DNA of 64,000 bases, taken from Daedaleopsis sinensis. Lineage: Eukaryota > Basidiomycota > Agaricomycetes > Polyporales > Polyporaceae. Below the pieces are notes generated by a model. The model made no database searches, was not told where the DNA came from, and was given only the letters and a program-made list of their open reading frames with translations. The stretch spans positions 682,001 through 746,000 of the forward strand of contig CM066305.1 of NCBI GenBank assembly GCA_033807695.1, read 5' to 3'. This document shows, one piece after another, positions 22,405 to 33,999 of this stretch. Position 1 is the first letter of the stretch. The number at the start of each line of letters is the position of its first letter. Made by a program: the position numbers and the translations under genes.

Positions 22405-22621
22405 ACCTCCCATGTAGCTAGTACACTACACATACACCTACGGTAATAATGCGTCCCCACACTCATCGTCAGTGCTCTGTGCATCAGTGTGTAAAGTCTG
22501 CGTGTTCGTAGCCTGCGCGTGCAGTACTGCGGTGCTATTTCGGGAGACGCGCCACGACACGTCGCGCCAAAGCGCACTTGGTCGCAGACCACCTCCTCGT
22601 CTCCTCCCCCACCCCCTTATC

Positions 22622-24361
22622 ATGCCGCGGCACTGGCGGGCACCATTCTCGTTCATTCTCTCTGTCTTTATCTTCCCGCTATGCAGCTCCGCCGCTAACT
22701 CCTTCGAAAACACCGCGATCGTGCGCACGGTCGAGCTCGGGGGCGCGCTCGTGCACGTCACGACCACGTATGCGGTCAAGGCGCTCGAGGACGGCTCGAG
22801 TGTGTACACCATCGCCCTCGCGGAGCAGGAGCATGCACACACAAGCTGGCTGGAGGCGAAGCTGAAGGGACAGTCTGAGAGGCTGCCCCTCGACGACTAT
22901 GGGTTCCACCCGGATAGGTAAGCTCGTATTGCTGCGCATATAGCAGGGATTCGCATAACATAGGACGTCAAACAGTGGGGTGTTCCTCTACACTGTTGAG
23001 CTGCCGAAGGCTCTGAACGTGAACCAGACGGCGAACTTGGTCATCGAGACCGTCCAGACACATGCGACATACCCTTGGCCTCAAGAGGCTAGTCAGAAGG
23101 ACCCCCAGTCCCTCAAGTACGAGTCAGACATGCTCGTGTTGAGTCCCTACAAGACTGCAATCCAACGAACCAAGATTAGGTACGTAGTGAGGCTCTGCAT
23201 ATTATGTGGCGAATCCCAACCGCGTATCGCAGGTCTCCAGGCCCGCAGATTCACGCCTACACGACTCCTGAGAACGTCGAGTTCACGAACGACGCGGTAG
23301 TGACGAAGTCTGGAGCAACCGTCACCTATGGTCCTTTCCACGACATCCCGCCCTCGGCCACGCAGGGGTTCGTCGACAAGCAGCAGAAGCGCATTAGCAT
23401 TCATTACACCTACGACTACCCCGTCCTCGAGGTCACGAAGCTCGAGCGCTCCGCAGAGATCAGCCATTGGGGTGCGAACCTCAACATCCAGGACAACTAC
23501 TGGATGCATAACGCCGGGCCTCGGTGAGTGCGCCTCCTGAACGTGCACTTGTGACAGAACACTAAGTGGCTGCCCTTTAGTCTGAAAGGCCACTTCTCTC
23601 GCCTCGAGTACCAGTCACAGGCCTACTTTGGCCGTCCCGCGCCCCACGCGCTTCCCTCCCTCCAGCTGCATCTCCCCGCAGGCATCCACTCGGCGTACTT
23701 CTACGACGCTGTAGGCAACGTGTCCACGACCCGTCTCCGGACGACGCCCTCTGTCCCGAAGGGCGAGGAGACCCACCAATTCAGCGTCCTCGAGTTCCGC
23801 CCGCGGTACCCCGTCATGGGTGGCTGGAACTACAGCTTCACCCTCGGGTGGGACTCGCCTCTTGCGGACTACGCAGGCTACGACAAAACCACCGGCAAGT
23901 ACGTCGTCAGCGTCCCGATCATGACAGTCATCCCTGCCACCGTCATCGACGAGGCCGAGGTCAAGATCGTCCTGCCTGAAGGCGCTACGTGAGTTGCTTG
24001 ATGTCATGGCTCATCGCGGGCGCAAACACTGACATTCGCGAAGTGATATCGACTACTACGTGCCGTACCCCGCGCTCGACGAGCGTATGAGCCAGCACAT
24101 CACCTACCTGGACACTATTGGCAGGCCAATGATCACGCTCAAGTACGCGCAGCTGACGGACAGACACGGCGGAAACATCTACGTGAGCTAGTGGTATTGT
24201 TACTGTCCCATGGTCGGTACTGACGAGCTGCGCAGGTCACCTACAAGGTGCCATTCTCCGCTCACATGCGGAAGCCTGTGGCAGTCGCGACCGCGTTCGT
24301 CGGCGTCTTCGCCCTCGCCCTCGCATGGAAACGTGTAGACGTCCGCATTCGGAGAAAGTGA
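22622..24361 (+). CDS. OST1: Oligosaccharyltransferase subunit OST1 (ribophorin I)
   Basis: Six exons (22622-22917, 22976-23179, 23233-23523, 23581-23988, 24044-24182, 24236-24361) give 487 residues, a normal length for the family. A signal peptide (PFSFILSVFIFPLCSSA) is followed by FENTAIVRTVELGGALVHV. The family motifs are clear: SDMLVLSPYKTAIQRTKI, then GPFHDIPP, ISIHYTYDYPVLEVTKLER, ISHWGANLNIQDNYWMHN, FEFRPRYP-like LEFRPRYPVMGGWNYSF and LPEGATDIDYYVPYPA. A single membrane helix (VAVATAFVGVFALALAW) and a short basic cytosolic tail end the protein. OST1 is the essential lumenal subunit that presents substrates to the N-glycosylation complex. All five introns are 53-58 nt. Confidence 0.95.
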
Positions 24362-25075
24362 CCTGTATATGCTTATTTGCTAATCAAAACCATGATAAAG
24401 AAAGATCGACTGTCATCTTTCTATCTTGGTTAGCTACGGAGACTAAATCAAAACGGACGCGGCATGTTTTCGCACTCGGGTGCATTCGCGTGACCAGCTG
24501 GAGGGTGAATAAAGGTGCGTATGGATACACCGTGTCGTCAAAGAAACCTCCCCATCTCGTTTGATTCTGTTTGGCCTTGAGCCTCTCGGCCTATGCAACA
24601 ATGCAATGGTGGGCAGCCTGTCATGTAGCCTGGTAGCTAGCGTTGTGACCAGGAGCAGGAGTCCAGTCACAAGGCTAGCTCCTAGGCTAGCTCCGGGGGT
24701 AAATATCGCCCATCGTCCGTCGTGTGTGGCCTTCATTGTGGCCTATAACCCCTTATTCTACAGGCTCGGCCGGGGCTCACTGTCTGCTGCGGCTGCCGTT
24801 CTCGCGTCACAACACAGCTGCGCGGTCTCTGCTCAGTAGTTATTGCGCTGTAGGCTGTAGCAGTCTCGATTTGCTCAATGTGCCGAAGCGCAGCGAGGCG
24901 TCTGTTGTACAAGGTAAGAAGTACAGGGCGAGTGTGAAATCCGTGGGTCTACATGTTCAATCCAACCTGTTGCTCATGAAGCTGTGAATCGTGAATGGTG
25001 TGCATCCTGGCGGAGGGGGCGAGCTGTGGTCCAATGGTGAGTGAGCACCAGTCATCCCGATTGCATGAGAGATAC
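24362..25075. other. Convergent intergenic region
   Basis: This lies between the 3' ends of OST1 and the membrane-protein gene. A local cluster of GCTAGC/CTAGGCTAGCTCC motifs occurs near 24630-24700. No gene was recognised. Confidence 0.5.
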
Positions 25076-25787
25076 TCACCACTGTAGGAACAGGAACACA
25101 CCGTTCAGCCCATTGACGTCCGCGCACGAGTAGAACAACCCCTCGTTGTTCTGCGGGCCGTTCTCGTAGAACAGCATCGTGCTCTGCCAGCGCCAGCGCC
25201 CCCCGGACACGCCCTCGGGCTTCGCGCCCGCGACCATCTGGAGCGGGAGCGACGCGGACTGGGTGCTGTTGTGCAGGTTGACCGGCAGGATCGTGGACTC
25301 GTTGTGGAAGAGCCAGAGCTGGTTCTGGTGGATGTAGAACAGCGGCGGCGAGCGGTTCCGGAACATCGTCACGTTCCCCGGGCTGCCTGCACAATGCACA
25401 TCCGAGTCGGGCCCGCAGCGGCGGCGGCAGTCCAGTCCTGGTGAGTGGCCCTGCAAGCGCATAGTGAGAACACATTGAAAGCTTACCGTCGGCGGCAGCT
25501 ATCGACATGTAGAAGGGCGGGTCGTCGGCGTTCCGCCGCGTGTGCGAGGGCCCGATGCCCTCGAGGCGCGTCATGCCCGGGACGAGGTTTCCGATCGACG
25601 ACCAGCTGGTGACGCCGTCGCACGAGGGCACCGCTGCGACGAGCAGCAGCGAGGCCAGGCAGGAGGCGACGGCGAGGACCAGGGTGACGAGCGCCATGGA
25701 GATTACGGTTGGGGGGCAACGCAGCGACGCCTCGAGTGGAGTCGGCGGGGTGATATACTGGGGCAGCTCTGCGGCTCCGGGCGTCAT
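25076..25787 (-). CDS. Conserved-looking type II membrane protein of unknown function
   Basis: Two exons (25787-25487, 25437-25076) give 220 residues. The N-terminal ~30 residues are cytosolic in type, then a strong hydrophobic helix (ALVTLVLAVASCLASLLLVAA). The rest is an ectodomain with six cysteines (two of them in DCRRRCG), N-glycosylation sequons (GNVT, RNRS, HNES, HNST), and a Trp/Gly-rich segment (GVSGGRWRWQSTMLFYENG). It ends in LNGVFLFLQW. The earlier in-frame codons lack an ATG, so 25787 is chosen. I do not know the family's function. Divergently placed to the BRCT gene (490 bases apart). Confidence 0.75.
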
Positions 25788-26044
25788 ACTCGGAGACTCT
25801 GCGCGGGCGGGGAGAGCGGTCCACGTCGAGGACACGCATGCAAGCCGGGTCACGACCGGGAGAACCGGGGCCGCGATCCTGGAGACAGGCTTTCCGTGAC
25901 GTCTGCGCGGGGTCAAACAAGGATGCCGTTGTATGAAGTAGGTTGGGAGGCATGCTCAGCTGACGTTGTGCAGATCCGACGCGAATGCGAAGAGCAAGTG
26001 CAAGGATAATCCAAGGCAATGCCTCGGAAGTTAGACTAATAGAA

Positions 26045-26063
26045 CATCATCATCATCATCATG
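26045..26063. repeat. CAT microsatellite
   Basis: Six perfect CAT triplets lie in the divergent promoter region between the membrane-protein gene and the BRCT gene. It is non-coding in the models given here. Confidence 0.8.
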
Positions 26064-26128
26064 TATTGAATGACCGTACTGCACGTGATCGTGCTTTTGT
26101 TTGGTACAAACAACACGTCTGTGGCGCG

Positions 26129-26134
26129 TATATA
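26129..26134 (+). promoter_or_regulatory. Possible TATA element of the BRCT gene
   Basis: TATATA in GCGTATATACAG lies about 145 bases upstream of the BRCT-gene start at 26278. It is called on sequence match and distance only. Confidence 0.3.
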
Positions 26135-26277
26135 CAGCCGGAGTCAACCGCATTGATCCTCCTTACAACCACGACTCCGACGATCATAACCATAACTTAT
26201 CCTTCTTGCCATGACTTCTTGAAGCTTGAACAGTTGTTTGATTCAACCCTACTATACTGTACAAGACTAGGACTGTG

Positions 26278-27231
26278 ATGGACAAGTTTCTGAAGGTCAA
26301 GAAGTCAACTTCAGTCCGCCTGAACGCTAAGGACGACAATAACGGCAAGCCCGACCGCCAGAAGTACCGATACAATCCGTATGGCGTGAGCAGCTCCAAG
26401 GAGCGCAAGTTTGAAGACTGGAAGGATAGGAAGCGCACCGAGAAGTCAGTAATGAGCTCACAGCGCCAACGAACATTGCTGAATTCCTACCAAAACACCC
26501 AGGATATTGGCTCCCTTGCGGAAGGACGAGCAGAGCAAGCCCTCGGCGGCGGCGGTTACGAAGCACCTCCTGAACAGTCTCGGAGATACGTCAAACCCGA
26601 TAACGCATTCCACCATCTACGAACGCTCGGGTACGTAATGCGAGTGCTCGTCCGGAGTGGTGCCTTCTGCGAAACGTCCGCTCATGCATGGCCGTGCAGA
26701 TCACATATGTTCAGCCGCCACTGGCCACCAGCGATCTGAGGGTCGCGGACCACCGCAGCCATACATCAAGGCTCGCCACAGAAAGCTGGCCGAGCAGCTC
26801 CCCGAGAAGGAGAGTCAAGTACTGCGCGGCGTCAAGGTGTACATCAACGGATACCTGGACAACACGACGGACATCGAGATGAAGCGGATCGTGACGCTGG
26901 CGGGGGGACAAGTGCAGTACGCCGAGCGCAGGACTCGTTAGGGAGACTGCTTAGGGCTGACACGATGCGCTCTTGAAACAGGCACACGGCATCAGGAGCG
27001 ACGCACGTCCTGACGTCGCAGCAGCTGAGCGGCGCGAAGACGCACAAGCTCCTGACGAGCAAGTCGAAGCATATCGTACACGTCGTGCGACCGGAGTGGG
27101 TTATGGAGAGCATCGACGCCGGACGCCGGTTGTCCGAGCGGGAGTACTCCGTGGTCAAGAATGAAGCCGTCGCGAAGATCACAGACATGTTTGGAGCGGG
27201 GTCTTCGAGCAAGACAACCAACGGAGTGTAG
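26278..27231 (+). CDS. Single-BRCT-domain protein resembling the REV1 N-terminus
   Basis: Three exons are proposed: 26278-26634, ~26732-26916 and 26982-27231, giving about 263 residues. The N-terminus is basic and polar. The BRCT domain begins at ESQVLRGVKVYINGYLDNTT and runs through DIEMKRIVTLAGGQVQ, then THVLTSQQLSGAKTHK, VVRPEWVMESIDAGRRLSE with the conserved BRCT Trp, and the REV1-like start of the next block, EYSVV. REV1 normally continues into a Y-family polymerase; here the frame stops at 27231 and nothing polymerase-like follows. The first splice is uncertain: the strong GTACGT donor at 26631 is out of phase with every nearby acceptor, so GTAATG at 26635 is used. A role in DNA-damage response is inferred from the domain. 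Confidence 0.7.
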
Positions 27232-27861
27232 GTGGTGCAGTGAGAGTTAGAGACTGGGGTTACGGCCGTGCCGAGAATGTATCCATAGGAATTTCGTGCA
27301 CATGCGACACACTGGCAGCACTCAATCTACACGTCTAGGAAGTCTCGAGGCGCGTTAGTCCGTAGCACCCTCAGTCGCCTGCACAGGGTACTGCTGTATT
27401 CACCCGCCTGTTCTGATGATTCTCTAGCAAGATATGTATGCGGGCAATAGGCAGGTACCTCACCACTAGTGGAATACGGATGCACTAGTTGCTGTCACAA
27501 AACTCGGTGCTGGGGGAGGACTTCTCAACCGAGTCAGTGATTAGCCTCGGGTTCTTGAGGGGGTTCTGTCGGCCATGTATACGCGGAGAAGTGTGGCATA
27601 CGTATGTCGGGAAACATAGAGAAGAGACCCTAAGCGAGGGAACCTGATTGCTGCAAAGGGGGTGGGGACTCGGAGGATGCCGCTACGCAGGCTCAGCCCG
27701 ATCACATCTTGCTCCGCTCTTGCCGCCCACCACCGTCACCGACTCGAGCTTGACTGAAGCCCGCCACAGGGAACGCAGCGTGTACTACCATCTGGTCAAC
27801 TCCACTCCTTCCAGTCAACTGTCTCCTCTCCTTTCCCACCACATACCACGACCACCGCCGC
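27232..27861. other. Intergenic region upstream of EFR3
   Basis: This holds the EFR3 promoter. The last ~90 bases are a C/T-rich stretch without a TATA box, typical of a fungal leader. No other gene was recognised. Confidence 0.5.
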
Positions 27862-30800
27862 ATGCATATCCCCTTCACCCCCAACCACATCCTCCTCGTC
27901 TCTGCCTGCTACCCGCCCTCCTCTGCACTCCTCACCGCTGGCCCTGACTACAGCCCAAACTCACAGGAGCTTTCCCGGCTCACTTACTATGCTGCAAATC
28001 GCCCAGGCAAGATCAGCAAGCTAGGGAATGAGCTCGACAAGCGGGTCAAGACAGATTGCAGGAAGGCGGCTGCGGGCAACACGAGGGCACGAGCGTAAGC
28101 ACATCTTCTCTATCTGCCTCCATTCACCTCCAAGAAATTGCCCACTAGGTCTCTTCTGATTACCTTGGCCATCTTGAAAGCATTGGCGACAGAATGCCGC
28201 AGAGAAATGGCTCAGATATCCCCTGCTCTTCTCTCGTCCGTCAATGCGACCTTGACGTCTGTTTCTTCGGATCTCGAGATTGCGGCGAGAGCTGCCTCAG
28301 TGGTGCGTCTATCTCGTCATGCGACTCTGCTCGTCCTCATATATGCTCGCTAGTTCACCGCTTGGACGACATATACCGATGGCCTAGTCATCGGCGTCGA
28401 CCCCAAAGTCACGGACGACTACATGTCATGTCTGAAGCACTTCTCGAGAATGGGGCACATTGAGCACAAAGACCACGAAACGCGCAACCGGTATGTACTG
28501 GATAAGATCTCATCGTTGACCCTCATGAATTCAGTTGTGTACTTCAGCACGCGACTCGTCGGTCTGGCCGCACTCGTGGGCGCAGTGAACTCAGAGGCAC
28601 TCTTCCATTCATTGACCCACTTCCAGCCTCAAGTAACAGTCATCATGCGCGCCCTCTTGCTTCCCCTCCTCCAAGTCGACGTACCTGTCCTCGACAACGA
28701 GTGAGTCGGATGCTGCATTGCACCCCTCTCTATATTTAAAACGCGTTCTAGACTATCGGACATCAAGGCACAACCAAACTCTCCCATACTTGACGAGTTC
28801 CGATCCCGACCTACACTCGAACGGAGAGCTGCGTCTATACACATACACATAGACGGCGACCAGGGACCAACTTCTGCAGACGTAGCCAATACTGCCTTGC
28901 GTGCGACCTCATCGCTTCTAGGCCACACCAACGGCAATCAGGCCTCTACAGTGGTGAAAGCAGCACTCGACACTATGGATGAAAAGGGTGGCTGGGAGCA
29001 GGTCGAGCATTGCCGATGGCTCGCCGAGAAGGCCGCCGAATGGACACAGTACCAATACCGTTATGGGATCCCAACGCGCCTTGTTGAATGCCTAGCGGAG
29101 GGACAGGACACACCACAACCAACCACAAGACAGTCGACACTGGCGGCCATGATTACCACCGTGTTCACGTCTCCTACGCCGCTCGTCAACCTCTCCACGT
29201 CCGATATCATCGCAAGTCTCATCTCCATCACTCTACGGCGAGTCACGGTGTCTCCTGAAGACTCGCTTCTACCCGCACTAGTAGAATGTGTTTCGTCTCT
29301 AGGCACTCACGTTTACTATGCGGACCAGATCCTCGACCTTGCTGGCGAGCTCATCAGCCGACTCGTTATCGTCGAGGCGAGCGGGATACCTGGAACGGGG
29401 AAGGCGAACCGTGAGCAAGCGCGCACGCAAGCAGTTCGCTGCCTTCTCGCTGGCCTACTCGGGCTAATCCACGCCGCGGATCTGCATGACGCGGCGAAGG
29501 ACTTGGACGACGATGCGAAGAAGGGGGGGACGTTCTCAGCGCTGCCGCCGCCGATGGAACCACGCATGTCACACGAAGGTCACAGCCGTCCCTCGCGACG
29601 AACAAAGGTCACTCCGGAGGTGTGGCAGGATACGCTTTCGCTGATTTGCGACCGCGAGTACGCTGTGCGTGCGGACTATGCCAAAGCGCTCGTGGAGTAC
29701 ATCGAGAACGAGATCCCCAAGTTCTCTGACAAGGCCGACGCAGACGGTGTGCGACGGCCACGGCCCATTGCGGAAGGGCCCACAGAGCAGGCGAACACGC
29801 TCAAGACTATGCTCTACGGCGATACGACGACACGGTTCCTGAACGCCCTGCACGGGTACCTCTATGCGCTCGCAACTTCGTCAAAACTGGGCCTCGGCGG
29901 AGACTCGCAGTCCTCGTCGCCCGAGCGTGCCTCCCCCGCGAACGGAGACGACCGGAGCGGCGGAGACCGCCCGTCGGTCAACTTCCCCTCGCGTTCGCGC
30001 CGCACATCGCTCGTCCGCCGGCTGCTCAAGGACGCGCCTGCGCGAATATCCGCCACGGGCCGCGTCGCGGCCGAGTTCTCCGATTTGGGAAACATGTTCG
30101 CCGTGCTGCAGGCCGTGCACGAGAACCTGCCTGTGCGGAGCCTGATCACGGGCATCCCGATGCTCGTTGCGCTTGAGAGCGCGACGCGGGTGGACGGGGA
30201 GCATGGCGCTTCAACAGCGCCTGCGGTGCGTGCGATCAAGGAGCTCGTCGCGCGGACGTGGCTCGTCGTCGGGCGGGTCTGGAGTTGTCCAGAGGTGACC
30301 GAGGTCGCAGAGAAGGTCAGCAGCCTCCCCTGCTCACCTATCGCATTCAGAGCCGCTGACGATCGTTCGACGCTCAGGCACTCGCGGCGCTGCCCGCCGC
30401 TGCACCGTTGCCGAGTCTACCGGATTGGCAGTTTGGGACCTTACAGCCCCCCCAGCCCTCACTCGCCTTCCCCGCAGACTCGCAGAATAGCGGATCGCTG
30501 CCGGACATCAGCAGCGAAGCACTGCTGGACGCCCTCGCGGCATGCCAGGGCGTGCAAGACGCGACGGGGCTCGGACAGGCAGACCTCTACCGTCGCCTGA
30601 GCGGGTCGGACTGGAGCCCCGACAACGCCTTCAGAGAATGTAAGCCATGACAGTACCCCCTCTCTCCGCATTGAGTCGCGCATGCTCACCCGCACCCCCG
30701 CCCCGGCAGCGATGGAGATGAAGACGCGGTTCGACTCGCTCGCCGCCGACGGCCTCTCGCCGCTAATCAAGGTTGCGCCCTCGCTCATGCACGCCGACAA

Positions 30801-31191
30801 CCTCTCGATGCAGTCCCTCGCGCGCTCCGCGCGCGCCGTCGGCGTGACCGACCTCCGCGAGGCGCTCGAGGGCCGCTCGTCGCTGTCGAACCCGAACCTC
30901 GCCGCGGGGCGCGTGCCGTCGATCTCGACGCTCGACCACGGCACGGCGGCGTCGAGCGTGCTGCCCGAGCACCTCGCGAAGCTCGCGCCGACGCGCTCGC
31001 GCCCGCAGCACGCGAAGCCGCGCCCGCGCCCCGGCGAGGTGCGCGACGTGCTGAACAAGCTCGGGATCGGGCGGCAGAACGGCGGTGCGGCGGGGGGCGC
31101 GGGCGCGGTCCTCAAGTCCTCGTTTCCGGCGATCCAGCGCACGACGTCGCGGAACCCGCCTGCGTTCGTGCCGCCGTACACGGCGTCGTAG
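27862..31191 (+). CDS. EFR3: EFR3 homologue, plasma-membrane scaffold for PI4-kinase
   Basis: Seven exons (27862-28094, 28149-28302, 28354-28490, 28548-28700, 28752-30315, 30378-30639, 30710-31191) give 994 residues. The N-terminal EFR3 signature is clear: MHIPFTPNHILLVSACYPPS, YSPNSQELSRLTYYAANRPGKISKLG, the ATECRREM helix, and FTAWTTYTDG. A long helical-repeat body follows, then Ser-rich linkers. The C-terminus has RPRPGEVRDVLNKLGIG. Efr3 anchors the Stt4/PI4KIIIα complex at the plasma membrane with Ypp1/TTC7 and so controls PI4P supply. The 57-nt intron 28491-28547 is in frame if retained; excision restores a TRLVGLAALVG junction. The C-terminal exon is unusually GC-rich. Confidence 0.93.
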
Positions 31192-31604
31192 TTTCTGTTC
31201 TTAGCAGCGCGGATCATTATCTCTCGCGCATTGACTTGCGCATCCATCCGCTGCTCACGGATCGCTCTTGGCACACGCATCGTCCTCTTGAATACCACAT
31301 CTTCATCTACACATCAGTCGCACAGTATCGTACGTAGTATGTATTTTCATTTCCTAGGGCTAGAACGGACTGTGGTCGGGTTGGGTTAGGTCCCGTCGAG
31401 GAGTAGTACTACCAGGTCGATAGTTGCAGCAGTCGTCGCACTCGTCTCGCATGTTCGCGCGTCGCCTCATGCAGGATGCAGGTATCATCGGAGTCCGCCT
31501 CCGTCCAGCCATCAGATTGCCGATAATCCACTCGTGCCAACAATACCAATATGCATATGCAACCTGAACACCCCACATCGATATCGCTCGCAGTCAACGC
31601 ACGG
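31192..31604. other. Convergent intergenic region between EFR3 and VPS52
   Basis: About 410 bases separate the two stop codons. It should carry both 3' untranslated regions. Nothing else was recognised. Confidence 0.5.
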
Positions 31605-33999
31605 TCACCGACGGCTGTGTGTAGTAGACGCCACCCTCCTGCGGGACTCCTCGTCACGCTCACGCCAGTATGCGAGCTCGCTTTGGGCTTTTGGGTGGCT
31701 CGTCGGGCCGGGCCCGCTCTGTCAAGCATGTTAACGACGATGGTCCTTTTAAAAGCATCGCGCGGGGACGGGGTACTTACACTGAGGCCCTGCAGCAGCT
31801 GCTCGTAAAACGTCGACTGCGCGGACGCCTTCGCGACCGGGTCGCTGAGCTTGTCCGTGTGGGTCGTGATGAGCTTCGAGAGCTCCTGGCGCAGCCGGAG
31901 CAGACTGAAGGAGCGTGGGGGATGAGCCAGCTCAGCATGCTAGGCTAGGAATAACCTCAGAGGAGGGGTAAGACGGCGACGCACTTTGAGAAGATCATCG
32001 TCTCTTCCGGCTGGTCGGTGAGCGCGACGAAGGAGTTGAAGAGGACGACGTAGCGGCGGCAGACCTGCGACCAAATCAGCACGAGGAACTCGGGCTACGA
32101 AGCGGCGGGATTGGGAGGAAGGACGATGTTATGGAGTACCCACCGCAGACACCGACGCATCGGTCGTCGTGCCCCCGCGGCGGAAGTAGCCCGCGGACGC
32201 GCCTTCTGCGTACTTCTTGAGTGCGTCGACGTGCTCGGCCATGAGCTTCTGGAACGCGGGCCACATCTTGAGCCGGAGGGTGAAGATGTACGTCTCCAGC
32301 GGCCCGCAGCCGCGCCGCTGCACTTCCGCGACGACGTCCTCCGTCAAGCGGATGATCGTCAAAAGTGGGACGACTGGCGGCGGGGGCTCGATCGCGTTCT
32401 GTACGAACGTCTGTCGTGCGGTGGGGTCAGTGTTCCGGAGCTTTCCACCTAGGCGGTCGAATGGAGAGGAGGGTACCTGGCAGTAGTCTAGGACGGGGTC
32501 CATGATTTGTTTCCAGAGCGCGTTGAGGGCTGCTTGCTCCTCTTTCGCAGCCTGCTGGTCCTGCCCTGCCGTGCCGATAACGCTTGTGATGCTGACGATG
32601 CGTGGTCGCGGCGACACGCCGTCGCTGCCGATGTCGGACCCCGGATTCGACCGGAACTCGTCAAATTCGCCTCGCGTCGGCGAGAGGATGGGGGGAGACA
32701 TGATGGAGCTCGAGTCTTTATTCGGGGGCTGGCGAGGCTCGTTGGCGAAGAATGCGGTGACAAACGCGTATTCGGCCGTGGCGTTGTCCATGAGGACGAG
32801 CAGGGCGGACCGGACCATAGCTTCAAGTGGTTCTTTCTGTCACCATGGTGCAGCTGTGAGGATTAGAAGCGGGAAACGGGAAGAATGTGCTCACATGGTT
32901 CTTGTCTTCGCCCATGTATGCCATCGCGACGCTGGGTCCCTCTATGCGTGCGTATGATAGTCGAGAAGGGTCGAAACTCGGCCACTGAGACAAGTCGCCG
33001 ATGATTGACTCTGACTTCTCCGCTGTTCGAGCCTTGGCCAAGTTGAGCATGGTAACCGAACAGGACATGCGATGAAACACTGTACTTTAATCCAACCGAG
33101 ACTACGAAGATATCGTCGGAAGCCCGTCTCAAAGTACGTCCGCACGGCGACCACATATGCGCGTTGCACTTCGTTCGCGACATTCGCTGCATGGCGCTGA
33201 AGAAAGACGAACAGCGGCCGGTACTTCATCCAAATGGATGATTGTATGACTTGAAGGTTCGTCGTCATGCTCGTCCGAATCGGTTCCAACATCGACAGGA
33301 AGAATGTCCGCAGTTTGGTAGCGGCCTGGCGAAGCATGAAGAAATGGGATCGGTGGGGGCTAGAGAAACCGACGTACCACTATCCGTAGACCCTCTGCCA
33401 CTTCTGAAAGGTCCCTAGCAGCCTTCACGCGAACTCGCAGCTTGAGGGTGTCCAGTCGTCTCTCTAGTTCCACTATCGCAGGGATCCATTCTTCACCCAC
33501 ATGAGTATCCAGGATGACAGTAGCTAACGCGGGAGGTATGCATAGGTCTGCAAGGAGGTTGGACAGCGGTTTCTCAATCCTCTGCAACTAGTCGGTGAAA
33601 CGGACTTTCATAACAGTGGCAGTACGTACCCGCCGACTCCTCAATCGGTTGTCGATATCTTTACTCCTGTCTTGGAGGTTTGATATCTGCCCTGATACGG
33701 CGGATAGATCCTTCTGAAAAGTAGAGAGAAACCCTTCCAAGGAATCGAGTAACTTGACGCTTGTCTATAGTAAGATATGTCAGCGGCATGTCTTCATGGA
33801 ACGCGGTGGTTTGGTGCTACCTGGACCTGGTCGTGGAGGTCGACAAAGTCACGAGCTCGGAGCTGGTCTTCCATACACATTGAGAGATGTAATAGCAGAC
33901 ATAGGTTCAGGACTCACATGGCGGTTCCGCGTGAGGTGGTTCAAGTTGAGGTGAACGGGATGAACCCTCCAGGGCGTTGTGCTCCACGTGCTCGGTCAT
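31605..33999 (-). CDS. VPS52: VPS52, GARP/EARP tethering-complex subunit
   Basis: Eleven exons (33999-33918, 33867-33821, 33764-33630, 33587-33378, 33325-33086, 33032-32895, 32836-32477, 32410-32144, 32094-31985, 31904-31781, 31718-31605) give 608 residues. Family blocks in order: FVDLHDQVQTSVKLLDSLEG, FQKDLSAVSGQIS, DIDNRLRSRRLQRIEKPLS, FLSMLEPIRTSMTTNLQVIQ, FLQRHAANVANEVQRAYV, YFETGFRRYLRSLG, DAEYAF-like NATAEYAFVTAFF, VCRRYVVLFNSFVALTD and FYEQLLQGLS. The N-terminal part is coiled coil. Vps52 is the shared subunit of GARP and EARP, which tether endosome-derived vesicles at the Golgi. The donor ending exon 8 could lie 9 bases upstream, removing three residues. It is divergent to monooxygenase 1. 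Confidence 0.93.

Noticed and set aside
25483..26019. Upstream extension of the type II membrane-protein gene
   Set aside because: The in-frame extension has no ATG, and the ATG in the neighbouring frame lacks a splice path into the conserved body.
26041..26070. A six-histidine run in one frame (CAT repeat)
   Set aside because: It lies upstream of the BRCT-gene start, in no supported coding frame, and is a simple microsatellite.
32863..33192. Antisense and alternate-frame proteins within VPS52
   Set aside because: VPS52 exons account for the region with conserved motifs in consistent phase.
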